DNA of 64,000 nucleotides. Origin: Anaerolineales bacterium (GTDB lineage: Bacteria > Chloroflexota > Anaerolineae > Aggregatilineales > UBA2796). A program made the position numbers and the translations under genes. This document shows, piece by piece, positions 26,483 to 35,818 of this stretch (the first letter of the stretch is position 1; each line of letters starts with the position of its first letter). The notes under the pieces are model-generated. The model had not been told where the DNA came from. It made no database searches and saw nothing but the letters and a program-made list of their open reading frames with translations. The stretch lies in assembly GCA_015075625.1 (NCBI GenBank), contig JABTTZ010000001.1, positions 744,001-808,000 of the forward strand, read 5' to 3'.

Positions 26483-27337
26483 CTAGCCTTTCACCGCCCC
26501 CGCCGTTAGACCGGCAACAATCCGGTTTTGGAAGAACAAGACGAGTGAGATCAGAGGGACAGTGACGACAATGGATGCCGCCATGATCTCCCCGAATGGC
26601 TCGTTGCGGGAAATTTCTCCGGTAAAGTTTGCCAGCGCCACCGTCACCGTTTGTGAGCTTGGGCTAACAAAAGTGAAGGTGAGAGCAAAGAGGTATTCGT
26701 TCCACGCGGCGATGAACGCCAGCAGTCCCGTTGTGACCATTGCCGGGGCAACCAGCGGGAGCAAGATGCGATAGAACGTCTGGAAGGGCGTACAGCCATC
26801 GACAAGGGCGGCTTGCTCCAATTCCCCCGGTAGGGCGCGGAAGAACGCCGTCAGTACCCAGACCGTGAAGGGTAAGGTGAAAATGAGGTAGGAAATGATC
26901 AGTGAGGTGATGTTTCCATACGCGCCGATCTCCCGCATGACCACAAACAAGCCCGGCAAGATCGAAATCTGCGGAAAGAGCGTCATAGAGAGAATGAGGT
27001 ACAAAATGAAGCGTTTTCCCTTGAATTTCAATCGCCCTAGTGCATAGGCAGCAAACGAGCCAAAAACGAGCGCTAAAACGACCACCGTCAGAGCGACGAC
27101 GGTGCTGTTCAGCAGCCCACGCCAGAAGGTATCTTTCAGAAAAACTGCTTGGAAACTTCGCAAGGTTAATGCTTGCGGGATAAATGTAGCCGGCGTGCGG
27201 ATCACTTCATTTTCCGTTTTAAGCGCAGAGACCAGCGCCCAATAGAAGGGGAAAATGGTGTAGATAAAAATGAAAATGACGAGCGCCCAAAAGATAATGC
27301 GCCCCCAAAGTTCGTTATTCTTCTTTCCGGTGACCAT
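26483..27337 (-). CDS. Carbohydrate-type ABC transporter permease (MalG-like)
   Basis: 284 residues, six membrane segments. It opens with a helix typical of MalG proteins (FIYTIFPFYWALVSALK), has the EAA loop ELEQAALVDGCTPFQTFYRILLPLVAPAM and ends GLTAGAVKG, a standard MalG terminus. It is the second gene of a minus-strand pair, 12 bases after the MalF-like gene. Neither a binding protein nor an ATPase gene is adjacent. Confidence 0.95.
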   Translation of the reverse strand: MVTGKKNNELWGRIIFWALVIFIFIYTIFPFYWALVSALKTENEVIRTPATFIPQALTLRSFQAVFLKDTFWRGLLNSTVVALTVVVLALVFGSFAAYALGRLKFKGKRFILYLILSMTLFPQISILPGLFVVMREIGAYGNITSLIISYLIFTLPFTVWVLTAFFRALPGELEQAALVDGCTPFQTFYRILLPLVAPAMVTTGLLAFIAAWNEYLFALTFTFVSPSSQTVTVALANFTGEISRNEPFGEIMAASIVVTVPLISLVLFFQNRIVAGLTAGAVKG

Positions 27338-27349
27338 AAGGACGCTTTC

Positions 27350-28423
27350 CTAATCTTCCTGAACTTGGAAGGTACTCATATACAGGATGGTGAAGGCGAA
27401 GATGATGATGAAGATCACCACGCCAATGGCACTGGCATAGCCATATTGGAAGTCTTGCGCCAATTTCTCGTAATTGTAGGACGCCATCGATAACAGCTTA
27501 CGGTTAAAGAGGACGTAAAACACATCGAAGGCGCGGAGGGCATCCAGCGTGCGGAAGATCAGGGCGATCAGAATCGTTGGCATCAGCAGCGGGAAGGTGA
27601 TGCGGAAAAAGCGCTGAACCACCGTCGTCCCGTCCACTGCCGCCGCTTCATAGAGATCAGCCGAGATCGTCTGCAATCCGGCGAGGATCAGCAGCGCCAT
27701 ATAGGGGGCGGTTTTCCATACATCGACAAGGATGATCGACAAGAACGGAAAATCGACTAACCACGCCTGCGATCTCTGAATCAACCCCGTCTGGAGCAGA
27801 AGGGCATTGAGAAACCGCGAACTGTTATCCCCCAACATCTCTTTCCACAAACGGGTGGAGACTGCGGTTGGGATTGCCCATGGGATGAGCATCACCGCCC
27901 GCATGACACCGCGCCCACGAAACTTCGTGTTCACCACGAGGGCAATACCCAAGCCAAAACTGAGTTCAAGAAACACCGAAACAATGGTGAAGAATACGGT
28001 ATTGAGGATCGCCCCAACAAAATCGCCATCCCCAGCGGTGATCGTCGTCCGTCCACTAAAAATTTGAAGCACCCCTACCCGCGAATAGGTGTAACGTGGG
28101 TAGGTATCCGTTGCCTCAACACGGGGGAGAAGGCTTGTAGGCAGGCGTGTTTCATCTGGTGGGATTTGGACAAATTGAATTCCTAACAGCCGTTGATAGT
28201 TCTGAAAATTGACATTTTTGACGACAGTTCCTTCCTCAGCGGCAAAACGTTCATCGGTGAGGCTGGCGGTAAATGTCCGTGCAAGGGGGTAAAAGGCGAC
28301 CAAAATCAACACAATGAAGGTAGGCAAGAGCAAAAGCAGCGCAAGGCGCGTTTGTCGTGCATTAATCGTGTCGAAGCGGGGCATCCTTACCCTCGGTGAG
28401 GGGGAGGCTGATGCCGTTGTCAT
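27350..28423 (-). CDS. Carbohydrate-type ABC transporter permease (MalF-like)
   Basis: 357 residues from the ATG at 28423, which follows GGAAAGG. The frame is open to 28522, but the extra part is unlike the family. The first membrane helix (LALLLLLPTFIVLILVAFYPLARTFTASLTD) is followed by a periplasmic insert and five more helices, with EAA loop DLYEAAAVDGTTVVQRFFRITFPLLMPTI. It pairs with the MalG-like protein. The solute-binding protein at the window's left edge is too far away to be assumed a partner. Confidence 0.93.
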   Translation of the reverse strand: MTTASASPSPRVRMPRFDTINARQTRLALLLLLPTFIVLILVAFYPLARTFTASLTDERFAAEEGTVVKNVNFQNYQRLLGIQFVQIPPDETRLPTSLLPRVEATDTYPRYTYSRVGVLQIFSGRTTITAGDGDFVGAILNTVFFTIVSVFLELSFGLGIALVVNTKFRGRGVMRAVMLIPWAIPTAVSTRLWKEMLGDNSSRFLNALLLQTGLIQRSQAWLVDFPFLSIILVDVWKTAPYMALLILAGLQTISADLYEAAAVDGTTVVQRFFRITFPLLMPTILIALIFRTLDALRAFDVFYVLFNRKLLSMASYNYEKLAQDFQYGYASAIGVVIFIIIFAFTILYMSTFQVQED

Positions 28424-28565
28424 AAGGGTAAAAACCTTTCCAAAAAAGAGCGGTCTTTCAATGTGCCGATTGTAGCGTGTGTCTAGTGTTCCGTCATGCT
28501 TGCGCTGTGGCGTTTTGAACAAGCGTGAGCAAGACGGATAGGACTAGCGCTGTAGTTCATGTGTT

Positions 28566-28738
28566 TGGTTTAGAACCCTCCCTATCCCCTGCCCCTTCCC
28601 CGTAGACAGGGAAAGGGGAGAGCCTCTCTCTCGGTGTACGGGGTGGAGATTAGGGTTTCCAAGCTCGGAAGGGGTGGTTTCTTTCAGCCCGCTGCTTTAG
28701 CGGCGGGATCACTGGGATTACAATGTCAACATAACCTC
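28566..28738 (+). repeat. MITE-like family, near-complete copy
   Basis: TTTGGTTTAGAACC, the CCCCGTAGACAGGGAAAGGGG hairpin, GGTGTACGGGGTGGAGATTAG then GGTTTCCAAGC, and the CCCGCTGCTTTAGCGGCGGG hairpin, ending in GATTACAATGTCAACATAACC. The order is the same as in 16602-16839. The left terminus is degraded. Confidence 0.65.
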
Positions 28739-28830
28739 GTTCCCAGACACGCCTTTTGCACAGGGGCAAGGCGGCTTCAGTTCGTTCACCATGCCCCTAG
28801 GCGACTCCTCTGCGCCATTGCTTTCGAGCG

Positions 28831-28985
28831 CCATTTTCAAGGACATTGCCCCTCTTGATTGACTTGTTGACTCATCACGCTATACTTGTGGATTGGGGTA
28901 GGCTGTAGTCATCAAGGGATAAAACAACTCCGCCCGTCCTTCTTGTAAGAATGCTGGTTGTAATCCAATCAGCGAGGGGTACTGG
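28831..28985 (+). repeat. Dispersed repeat family 2, diverged copy
   Basis: TTTTCAAGGACATTG, TCATCACGCTATACTTGT, the TCCTTCTTGTAAGAATGC hairpin, CTGGTTGTAATCCAATCAG and GAGGGGTACTGGATG follow the same order as the 20950-21108 copy. It lies about 90 bases beyond a MITE-like copy, and the same adjacency occurs at 52.4-52.7 kb. Confidence 0.65.
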
Positions 28986-29005
28986 ATGGATGGATGAAAA
29001 AACCT

Positions 29006-29035
29006 TTGACCATCTACCATGCCCCATGATATAAT
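29006..29035 (+). promoter_or_regulatory. Strong housekeeping-type promoter of the S1-domain gene
   Basis: TTGACC (29006-29011) and TATAAT (29030-29035) are 18 bases apart. Transcription would begin near 29042, about 30 bases before the start codon. Confidence 0.7.
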
Positions 29036-29072
29036 GCCGTTTGTACCCCTGTTGCACGGAGAACGAAAACTG

Positions 29073-30581
29073 ATGGAGTCCAACATTCACGCCGCAGGCG
29101 AGCAGGAGCCGGCAGGGGAAATGTCCCCCACGCCTGCTGATTCGCTGGCAAACGGCGTCATAGACGCCGCCCCTGTGGCACATGCCGAGACCTCGCTCCC
29201 AATGGCGAGTGTCCCTGAAGACCACGCCCCCGCTGCTGCTGCTGATATAGATGATGCGGCGACGACGGATTCGGCTAACGCCGTAGAGGGGGCAGCCCCT
29301 GCGGATCCTTCCGATCCTCAGGTCAAAAAAGGCGCTATCCTTAAGGGAGTTATCGCCCAGACCACGCCCACCGAGATTATGATTGATTTGGGGCTGAAAG
29401 CCCCTGCCATTGTGCCGAGCAAAGAGATCGAGCGCATGGATAAAGAGACGATTGATGCCCTTAAGGTTGGCGAAGAGGTTGATGTGTTTGTCCTCAACCC
29501 CGAAAACCGCGATGGGTATGTTGTTGTCTCTATCGCCCGCGCTGCCGAGGAACGCGATTGGCGGATGGCGGAAGAACACCGTCAAAATACGAATGTCTAT
29601 GAAGGCAAAATTGACGGCTACAACAAAGGCGGCTTGATCGTCCGCTTTGGGCGTTTGCGCGGCTTTGTCCCCGAAAGCCAAGCCAGCCGTGACCGCCGGA
29701 TGCGTGCAGCCGGCACAGACCCCCAGGAAAAGTGGGGATCGATGCGCGGCGAAGATATTTCGGTGAAGGTCTTGGAAGTGGATCGGCAGCGTAACCGCCT
29801 GATTCTTTCCGAGCGCGACGCCACCCCCCAACTTCGGGAGCAGAAGAAAGAAAAACTGCTGGACGAATTGCAAGTGGGCGATGTGAAGGTGGGGCGCGTC
29901 AAGAGCGTTGCCGATTTTGGCGCCTTTGTCGATGTTGGCGGGGCAGATGGGCTTGTCCACCTCACCGAAATCTCGTGGAAGCACATCAACCATCCCAAAG
30001 ACGTGTTGAAGGTAGGGCAAGAGGTTGAGGTTGAGGTGATCAACGTTGACCGCGAACGAAAACGCATCGGCTTGAGCATCAAACGCCGCGAAGAAGACCC
30101 CTGGAAGGTGATCACCCGCAAATATCAAGAGGGTGAACTCGTTCAAGGGACGATCACCAAGCTGACCAAGTTTGGCGCTTTTGCCCGCTTGGTGGATAAC
30201 CCCGAAATTGAAGGGTTGATCCATATCAGCGAACTTTCCACTCAGCGGGTGACGCACCCCAAAGAGGTCGTCAATGAAGGGGATGTGTTGACCCTCCGCG
30301 TCGTGAAGATCGACTCCGATGAGCGTCGCCTGGGGCTGAGCTTAAAACGGGCGAACAGCACTGCCTATATAGAAGCCGACATCAAACGGGCGATGAGTCC
30401 GGCGAGGGAAGCCAACCCCGGCGCCGATATTGCCGACTTTGAGGCGCAGCAGTTGAAAGAAGGCGAACGCCGCCGTGACCGCAAAAAAGGCGGCGGGGGC
30501 AGTAGTGGTGGTGGTGGAAAGCGCGGCGGCAAGAAAGGCAAGGGCGATTTCTCCGACGATTATGGGGATGATTATCGCTAA
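29073..30581 (+). CDS. rpsA: S1 RNA-binding domain protein (ribosomal protein S1-like)
   Basis: 502 residues. An acidic Ala-rich tail (about residues 1-75) is followed by four S1 domains. Domains 1 and 2 are less canonical (KKGAILKGVIAQTTPTEIMI; VYEGKIDGYNKGGLIVRFGR). Domain 3 (VGRVKSVADFGAFVDVGGADG) and domain 4 (VQGTITKLTKFGAFARLVD) are classical. The C-terminus is basic and Gly-rich (RRDRKKGGGG...GGKRGGKKGKG). It probably binds mRNA on the 30S subunit. ATG 29073 follows GGAGA and the strong promoter; the frame's upstream ATG at 29019 lies within the promoter, so it is rejected. Confidence 0.88.
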   Translation: MESNIHAAGEQEPAGEMSPTPADSLANGVIDAAPVAHAETSLPMASVPEDHAPAAAADIDDAATTDSANAVEGAAPADPSDPQVKKGAILKGVIAQTTPTEIMIDLGLKAPAIVPSKEIERMDKETIDALKVGEEVDVFVLNPENRDGYVVVSIARAAEERDWRMAEEHRQNTNVYEGKIDGYNKGGLIVRFGRLRGFVPESQASRDRRMRAAGTDPQEKWGSMRGEDISVKVLEVDRQRNRLILSERDATPQLREQKKEKLLDELQVGDVKVGRVKSVADFGAFVDVGGADGLVHLTEISWKHINHPKDVLKVGQEVEVEVINVDRERKRIGLSIKRREEDPWKVITRKYQEGELVQGTITKLTKFGAFARLVDNPEIEGLIHISELSTQRVTHPKEVVNEGDVLTLRVVKIDSDERRLGLSLKRANSTAYIEADIKRAMSPAREANPGADIADFEAQQLKEGERRRDRKKGGGGSSGGGGKRGGKKGKGDFSDDYGDDYR

Positions 30582-30624
30582 ACCCAAAACCCTTCAGCGC
30601 CTGTTCTCCGTGCCGCGCTGAATG

Positions 30625-30664
30625 AAACCGCCTTTCTCGTTCGTCGGGGAGGGCGGTTTTTGAT
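30625..30664 (+). terminator. Rho-independent terminator after the S1-domain gene
   Basis: AAACCGCC and GGCGGTTT close a stem that continues with CTC/GAG, followed by TTTT. It lies 44 bases after the stop codon. Confidence 0.8.
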
Positions 30665-30781
30665 TTCCCCCCCTCCGGTCATATCCGGTCATGATTTCCA
30701 AACCTTGCCTCACTGCCCAAAATTCGGCATAATGACACTCATTCATACGATCTCATTTAGCCTAATTCTAAACGTGCCATC

Positions 30782-31987
30782 ATGACTACATCCTTGCCAC
30801 CGATTCAAATGATCGACTCCGATCAAAGCCTTCTGCGTCTCGTTGAGCGCCTTGCCAATGAAGCGCTGATCGCCGTAGATACCGAATCGAACAGCCTCTA
30901 CGCCTACTATGAGCGCGTTTGCCTCATCCAAATCAGCACGCAGACGGGCGATTGGGTGATCGATCCCCTTGCCCTTGATGATTTATCGCCCCTCGGCACG
31001 ATCTTTGCTGACCCCCATATCGAAAAAGTCTTTCATGCCGCTGAATATGATTTGATGTGCTTGAAGCGGGATTACGAATTCATCTTTCTAAACCTCTTTG
31101 ATACGATGGTCACTGCGCGGATTTTAGGACGCAAAGCCATTGGGTTGGGCAGCCTTTTGGAAGATTATTTCGACTTACACATGGATAAGCGCTTTCAAAA
31201 AGCGAATTGGTCGGAGCGCCCCCTGCCCAAAGACATGCTCCGCTATGCCCAGAAAGACACCCATTACCTTCCCGCCTTGCGAGATAAACTCTATGAGGAA
31301 TTGGTCGGGCGTGGTCTGCTTGAGGAGGCGCTTGATGTGTTTGCCACCTTTGCCGCACTTACCCCGCCGGCTGCCAGCACCCGCCACTTTAACCCTGATG
31401 AAGTCTGGAACATGCCTGCTGCTCGCCGTCTAAACCGCCGCCAGATGGGGGCGCTGCGCGAGATCGCTATCCTCCGTGAGGAAATTGCGCAGACGAAAGA
31501 CGTTCCTCCCTTCAAGGTGATGCTTGATGAGACGATGGTTATCCTTGCCGAAAGCGCCCCCCAACACCCGCGAGACCTCTCGAAGGTGCGCGGTGTTACG
31601 CGCTGGATCAGCGGGCGTTATGCCGAGGATACGATTGCCGCGATCACGCGGGGGTTGAATAGCCCTCCAACCCGCCGCCCACCGCCCGCCGCCCAAGATG
31701 ATGCCCTCACCCAAACGCGCTACAACGCCCTCCGCGAATGGCGTCGAAAACTTGCCGATGCACGCGGGGTTGAGAGCGACGTGATCATCCCGAAAGACAT
31801 TCTGCTGACCATTGCCCGCCTTGCCCCCGACACCCGTGAAGGGCTGGCGATGATCACCACGATGGGCGCGTGGAAACGGGAGCGCTATGGGGCAGAGATC
31901 ATCGAAGTATTAGCGTCTGTTGCCCCGCCCCCCACCCCCAAACCTAAACGGCGGCGCAAATCCACCCTGCCCAAGCAAGATACCTAA
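30782..31987 (+). CDS. rnd: Ribonuclease D
   Basis: 3'-5' exonuclease that trims tRNA and other structured RNA. It has 401 residues. The DEDD-type exonuclease core is clear: AVDTESNSLYAYYERVCLIQI (D, E), VFHAAEYDLMCLKRDY (D) and YAQKDTHYLPALRDKL (Y and final D). It is followed by an HRDC domain (RRQMGALREIAILREEIAQ ... SKVRGV) and a second HRDC-like helical region (NALREWRRKLADARGVESDVIIPKD). The C-terminus is basic (KPKRRRKS). It stands alone between terminators. Confidence 0.93.
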   Translation: MTTSLPPIQMIDSDQSLLRLVERLANEALIAVDTESNSLYAYYERVCLIQISTQTGDWVIDPLALDDLSPLGTIFADPHIEKVFHAAEYDLMCLKRDYEFIFLNLFDTMVTARILGRKAIGLGSLLEDYFDLHMDKRFQKANWSERPLPKDMLRYAQKDTHYLPALRDKLYEELVGRGLLEEALDVFATFAALTPPAASTRHFNPDEVWNMPAARRLNRRQMGALREIAILREEIAQTKDVPPFKVMLDETMVILAESAPQHPRDLSKVRGVTRWISGRYAEDTIAAITRGLNSPPTRRPPPAAQDDALTQTRYNALREWRRKLADARGVESDVIIPKDILLTIARLAPDTREGLAMITTMGAWKRERYGAEIIEVLASVAPPPTPKPKRRRKSTLPKQDT

Positions 31988-32003
31988 CCAGTTTTTGGGG
32001 GAT

Positions 32004-32041
32004 GGGCTGTTTGGGGTAACTAGGGGCAGCCCAAACAGCCC
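32004..32041 (+). terminator. Terminator-like hairpin after rnd
   Basis: GGGCTGTTTGGG and CCCAAACAGCCC form a perfect 12-bp stem 17 bases after the rnd stop. Only a short CCCTTTG follows. Confidence 0.6.
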
Positions 32042-32681
32042 ACCCTTTGTGGGAGGGTAGGCTGGATGGTTGTTTCGGTTGTGCCGCGCCTTTGTCGGGC
32101 AGCCATCACCGCTGGACGAACACGGTCTTGCCGTCGTTCCGCCTACCGCGCCGCCTACCGCCTTTCTTGGAAGAAGGCAGGTATCCGGGTTGGTGGCTAC
32201 TTAAGCGGACTAGACTGCTTGATAAGGTACGGTGGGCGACCTTTGGGAAGGTGATACCGTTCGGTATGCTTTAGACGCGAAACCACAGTGCGCAGTGTGT
32301 GGGAGCGATTGTAGCACAAAAGTTCTAATATGTCAAGGGGTGGGTTTAGGCAGTGTGTGGGGAAAAGGCTGCCGGCGTTCAAGCAGGAATGAACGACGAG
32401 CCGTTCGCCACAGGGATGGTTGGAAGCCCCCCTGAGGCTGTACCGCCGCGCCCTTTGCCCGTACACAGGCAAAAGGGGCAAATGAATTCTCCCTCTCCGC
32501 TTGCGAGGGGGGGCGCGATCAATCCACCACGCCAGCGCTCTTTTCCCCCTCTTTTGGGGGGTTATTCAAACCGCCAAATTGACCCCTTCTCAAATTTCCC
32601 AAAATGGGCATACAATGCACTCTAGATCACGACCCGCTCACGGGATGAATATGCATCAGAAAGGGATTTGCAGAGCCTTGT
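32042..32681. other. Long intergenic region without a convincing gene
   Basis: A 75-codon frame at 32047-32274 has no recognisable content and no good ribosome binding site. GC-rich palindromes at about 32451-32478 and 32496-32516 resemble the left half of the MITE-like family. TACAAT at 32611-32616, with TTCTCA 18 bases before it, is a possible promoter for the SET-domain gene. Confidence 0.4.
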
Positions 32682-33395
32682 ATGAGTTACACGACAGCTA
32701 CCAGTTCGTCCGAACAACGCTTTATCGAGAAAGGCGTTGTCGCTAAACCTATCGGGTCTATCGGTTGGGGGCTATTTGCCGAGACGACCTTTGCCCCCGG
32801 TGAACCTGTTTTTCAGCTTGAACTCCAAGATGAGTCCCGACTAAGCGTTCGCCTTTGGGCGGATGCTTTCCACAAATATAACGACAGGTCGGTCACCATC
32901 ATCCCCGATTTTTCCCTCTGTGTCGAACCTGAACACCCTTTTTGGTATGTAAATCATCATTGTGAACCAAACAGCGGGTTTGTCAATTGGGGATGGGTAG
33001 AGGAAGGAAAGATTCCCTTTGTTGCCCACCGCCCGATTCAGCCCGGTGAGCAAATACACTGTGACTATTCTTTAATTACTGTTCCCCATGATGGCTCGGC
33101 GCAAGGGGCGCCCTGGGTGATGAATTGTTTGTGTGGGGATGCCCACTGCCGAGGGGAACTCGTTGGCTTTCACGCCTTGCCCTTGCCGCTTCAATTGGCG
33201 GGAATGCTCCCCGAAGAAATGCCTCGCGGACGCATCCCGGCAAATGTCTTGTCCTACGAACCAGCCCTTGTCGAGATTTTGAAAGCCTATCCCAAACAGT
33301 ATCGCAGCTATCTCGATGCGCTGCGCCAGATACGGGATATTTCCGTGTTTTTCCATCGGAAATTTGATACCCCCGGCGCCCGTATCAGCGCTTAA
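32682..33395 (+). CDS. SET-domain protein, putative lysine methyltransferase
   Basis: 237 residues. The SET fold is visible: GSIGWGLFAETTFAPGEPVFQLE, the pseudoknot motif WYVNHHCEPNSGFVNWGW, IQPGEQIHCDYS, and a post-SET-like Cys cluster CLCGDAHCRG that would bind zinc with the NHHC cysteine. The expected activity is S-adenosylmethionine-dependent methylation of protein lysine. The C-terminal 60 residues are helical (LVEILKAYPKQYRSYLDALRQI). The substrate is unknown. It is an isolated gene, converging with the GAF protein gene. Confidence 0.85.
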   Translation: MSYTTATSSSEQRFIEKGVVAKPIGSIGWGLFAETTFAPGEPVFQLELQDESRLSVRLWADAFHKYNDRSVTIIPDFSLCVEPEHPFWYVNHHCEPNSGFVNWGWVEEGKIPFVAHRPIQPGEQIHCDYSLITVPHDGSAQGAPWVMNCLCGDAHCRGELVGFHALPLPLQLAGMLPEEMPRGRIPANVLSYEPALVEILKAYPKQYRSYLDALRQIRDISVFFHRKFDTPGARISA

Positions 33396-33443
33396 CATCT
33401 AGGGAGAGGTCTAGCCCCCCACCCGTTGGCAGGTGAGAGGGGC

Positions 33444-34346
33444 TTATTTTCCTTCTTCGTTCCCCTCATCCTTCCGGCGGCGCAGGGTGCGTGCCATCGC
33501 TTCTAATTCTCGGAAGTATTCGGAATTGGTGATTTCTTTGACTTGTTTGTCCTTCTTGCCCTCGTCAATCATGATCCGCAGTTCTTGAACTTCCTTCTGC
33601 GCCACGACCAAATCTGCCTTCACTTGCGAGAACAAGCGGGCGTTCTGAATGGCGATAGAGGCTTGGTTGGCAAAGGCGCTGAGGATGGACAAACTATCGG
33701 GGTTAAAGACCCCCTGCCCAATGTGATTATCGGCATACAGCACGCCCACAATCTGCCCTCGTACTTGCAGCGGCACGCAAATGATCGAGCGTAGGGCGTG
33801 ACTCATCACGCTCTGCATCCCCTGAAAGCGGGCATCGTCTTGGGCATTCGTGGTTAGGATGGGCTGCCGTTGTTCAATCGCTGTGTTGATGATCCCTCGG
33901 CTGAAAATCGCTTCCCCCTCAAGGAGCGACTCCCGATCCCAATTCCGTGCTGTGCGAATCTCCAATTCCCCGGTGTTTTTATCTTGGAGCATGAGGTAGC
34001 CCCGTTCTGCCCCGGTCAGTTGGATCACGGTGTCCATGACCTCTTCCAGAACGCGGTCTAGCTCCAAAGACGAATTGAGCAGGGCTGAAACGCGCACGAG
34101 TTCTTGAAGTTGATGCAGCCGTCCAGCATTTTGGGAAACACCACTACTGACCGATTCAAGGTCTTGGCGCACCGTGCGCACCATCCCCGTGAGATCTACA
34201 GAGAGTTGAATCCCACGTTTCCGTAATGCCTGAAGGCTTTGTTCGAGTGCCGTCTCTAACCGATCCAGATTTTGGGTCAAGTGGTTAAAGGTCTCGGTAA
34301 AATTCGCCGGTTTTGTATTGGATTGGTCGGTCATCGAGATTTGCAT
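33444..34346 (-). CDS. GAF-domain protein with coiled-coil ends
   Basis: 300 residues. An N-terminal coiled coil (NHLTQNLDRLETALEQSLQALRKRG; DLESVSSGVSQNAGRLHQLQELV) precedes a GAF domain at about residues 85-235 (LTGAERGYLMLQDKNTGELEIRTARNWDR, CVPLQVRGQIVGVLYADN, LSILSAFANQASIAIQNARLF). A second coiled coil and a basic tail follow. No output domain is present, so it probably acts as a stand-alone sensor or scaffold. MTDQSNTKPA at 34334 is an alternative start. Confidence 0.85.
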   Translation of the reverse strand: MQISMTDQSNTKPANFTETFNHLTQNLDRLETALEQSLQALRKRGIQLSVDLTGMVRTVRQDLESVSSGVSQNAGRLHQLQELVRVSALLNSSLELDRVLEEVMDTVIQLTGAERGYLMLQDKNTGELEIRTARNWDRESLLEGEAIFSRGIINTAIEQRQPILTTNAQDDARFQGMQSVMSHALRSIICVPLQVRGQIVGVLYADNHIGQGVFNPDSLSILSAFANQASIAIQNARLFSQVKADLVVAQKEVQELRIMIDEGKKDKQVKEITNSEYFRELEAMARTLRRRKDEGNEEGK

Positions 34347-34492
34347 TCCTCAGCGGGTCATGCCAACGGCTGATGAGGGTAGTATACGCCATTGCCTATC
34401 ATGATACAATAAGTAGCCTTATCAATGCCATGTTTCCTGCGGCGAAGGGCGTGAAGACGACGACATAGGAGTGAGGAGAGCAGCACGCTGCC

Positions 34493-35818
34493 ATGTCCGA
34501 AAAACGAACGATTCACCTTCGCAACCTCGGCTGTCGGCTGAATCAGGGCGAGATCGATCAGATGGCGCGGCAGTTCAGCGGGAACGGGCATACCGTCACG
34601 GCTGAACCCGAAACCGCCGGCGTTATTGTGATCAACACCTGTGCGGTCACCGGAGATGCCGTCCGCAGCAGCCGCCAAACAATCCACCAAATGCACCGCG
34701 CCAACGCCGACGCCCACATCGTGGTCACCGGTTGTTATGCCCATATTGCGCCCCAAGACATTCAGGGTTTGCCCGGCGTCAGCCATGTGATCGATAACCT
34801 TGCCAAAGAGTCGCTTGTCTCTATCGTCACCGGAGAGCCGCTCAGCGCGCCAGAAGTCTATGATCATGAACCTCTTCAACGGGAGGCAATCATCGGGGCG
34901 GGTGGGCGAACGCGGGCATTTCTGAAAGTTCAAGATGGCTGTGATCGCCACTGCGCCTTCTGTGTGACTCGCTTGGCGCGGGGGGCGGGACGCAGCAAAG
35001 CGGTTGCCGCCATTGTTGCCGAGGCGCAGGGGTTGGTTGCAGCGGGCTACCGCGAACTTGTCCTGACCGGTGTCCATTTGGGCAGCTATGGCGAGGATCA
35101 GGGCGCGGGATTCGCCCTCTGGGAACTCCTTGCGGCGCTGCTAAGCGACACCGACGCGCCACGAATTCGCTTATCGTCCTTAGAGCCATGGGGAATCCCC
35201 GATGGCTTTTTCCGTCTGTGGGAAAATCCGCGCCTGTGCCGCCACCTTCACCTTCCGCTGCAAAGCGGCAGCGATGCGACGCTCAAACGAATGATCCGCC
35301 GCACCAGCCAGCGGGAATTCCGCACGATTGTTGAAGCAGCACGGGAGGCGATTCCCAATGTGGCGCTGGCGACGGACGTCATTGTGGGCTACCCGGGCGA
35401 AACCGATGCAGAGTTTGCCACAAGCCACACCTTTATTGAGGACATGCATTTCGCCGCCATGCATATTTTTCGTTATAGTCCGCGCCCCGGCACAGCAGCA
35501 ATAAAACTTCCCAACCATATCTCGGACGCGGTGAAAAAAGCCCGCAGCGAAACCCTTCAGGCGCTTGCCCACCGCGAAGAAACTGCCTATGCCCGCCAAT
35601 TCATCGGGCAGCCGGTGACTATCCTTTGGGAAGCGGTGAGCGGCGCAAGCGCCGAGGGCTATTTGAACACAGGCTATACGGAAACCTTCCTTCGGGCGCG
35701 ATGGGTGGGAAAATCCGTCCTGACGAATACGATCACGCCGGCAGTCATTACCGCCTACGAGCCGGAAACACGTCTTGCCCAAGCGTCGCCCTTGGCGGGG
35801 TATACTCATCCCTTATGA
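34493..35818 (+). CDS. mtaB: tRNA threonylcarbamoyladenosine methylthiotransferase MtaB-like
   Basis: Radical-SAM enzyme adding a methylthio group to modified A37 in tRNA. It is 441 residues. The N-terminal cluster ligands are C14 (NLGCRLNQ), C50 (NTCAVT) and C81 (VTGCYA). The radical-SAM motif is C150DRHC154AFC157. A C-terminal TRAM-like segment follows (FIGQPVTILWEAVSGASAEGY). LGCRLNQ(G/A)E rather than the MiaB form LGCQMN points to MtaB. Its TGA overlaps the ATG of the first glycosyltransferase gene. Confidence 0.9.
   Translation: MSEKRTIHLRNLGCRLNQGEIDQMARQFSGNGHTVTAEPETAGVIVINTCAVTGDAVRSSRQTIHQMHRANADAHIVVTGCYAHIAPQDIQGLPGVSHVIDNLAKESLVSIVTGEPLSAPEVYDHEPLQREAIIGAGGRTRAFLKVQDGCDRHCAFCVTRLARGAGRSKAVAAIVAEAQGLVAAGYRELVLTGVHLGSYGEDQGAGFALWELLAALLSDTDAPRIRLSSLEPWGIPDGFFRLWENPRLCRHLHLPLQSGSDATLKRMIRRTSQREFRTIVEAAREAIPNVALATDVIVGYPGETDAEFATSHTFIEDMHFAAMHIFRYSPRPGTAAIKLPNHISDAVKKARSETLQALAHREETAYARQFIGQPVTILWEAVSGASAEGYLNTGYTETFLRARWVGKSVLTNTITPAVITAYEPETRLAQASPLAGYTHPL

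Noticed and set aside
29019-29072. Upstream ATG extending the S1-domain protein by 18 residues
   Set aside because: It lies between the -35 and -10 elements of a strong promoter, so it would not be in the transcript.
28875-30257. A 460-codon open frame on the minus strand opposite the S1-domain gene
   Set aside because: It is the antisense shadow of a well-supported gene with its own promoter and terminator.
32047-32274. 75-codon open frame between rnd and the SET gene
   Set aside because: It has no ribosome binding site and no motif, and the region is GC-rich palindromic intergenic DNA.
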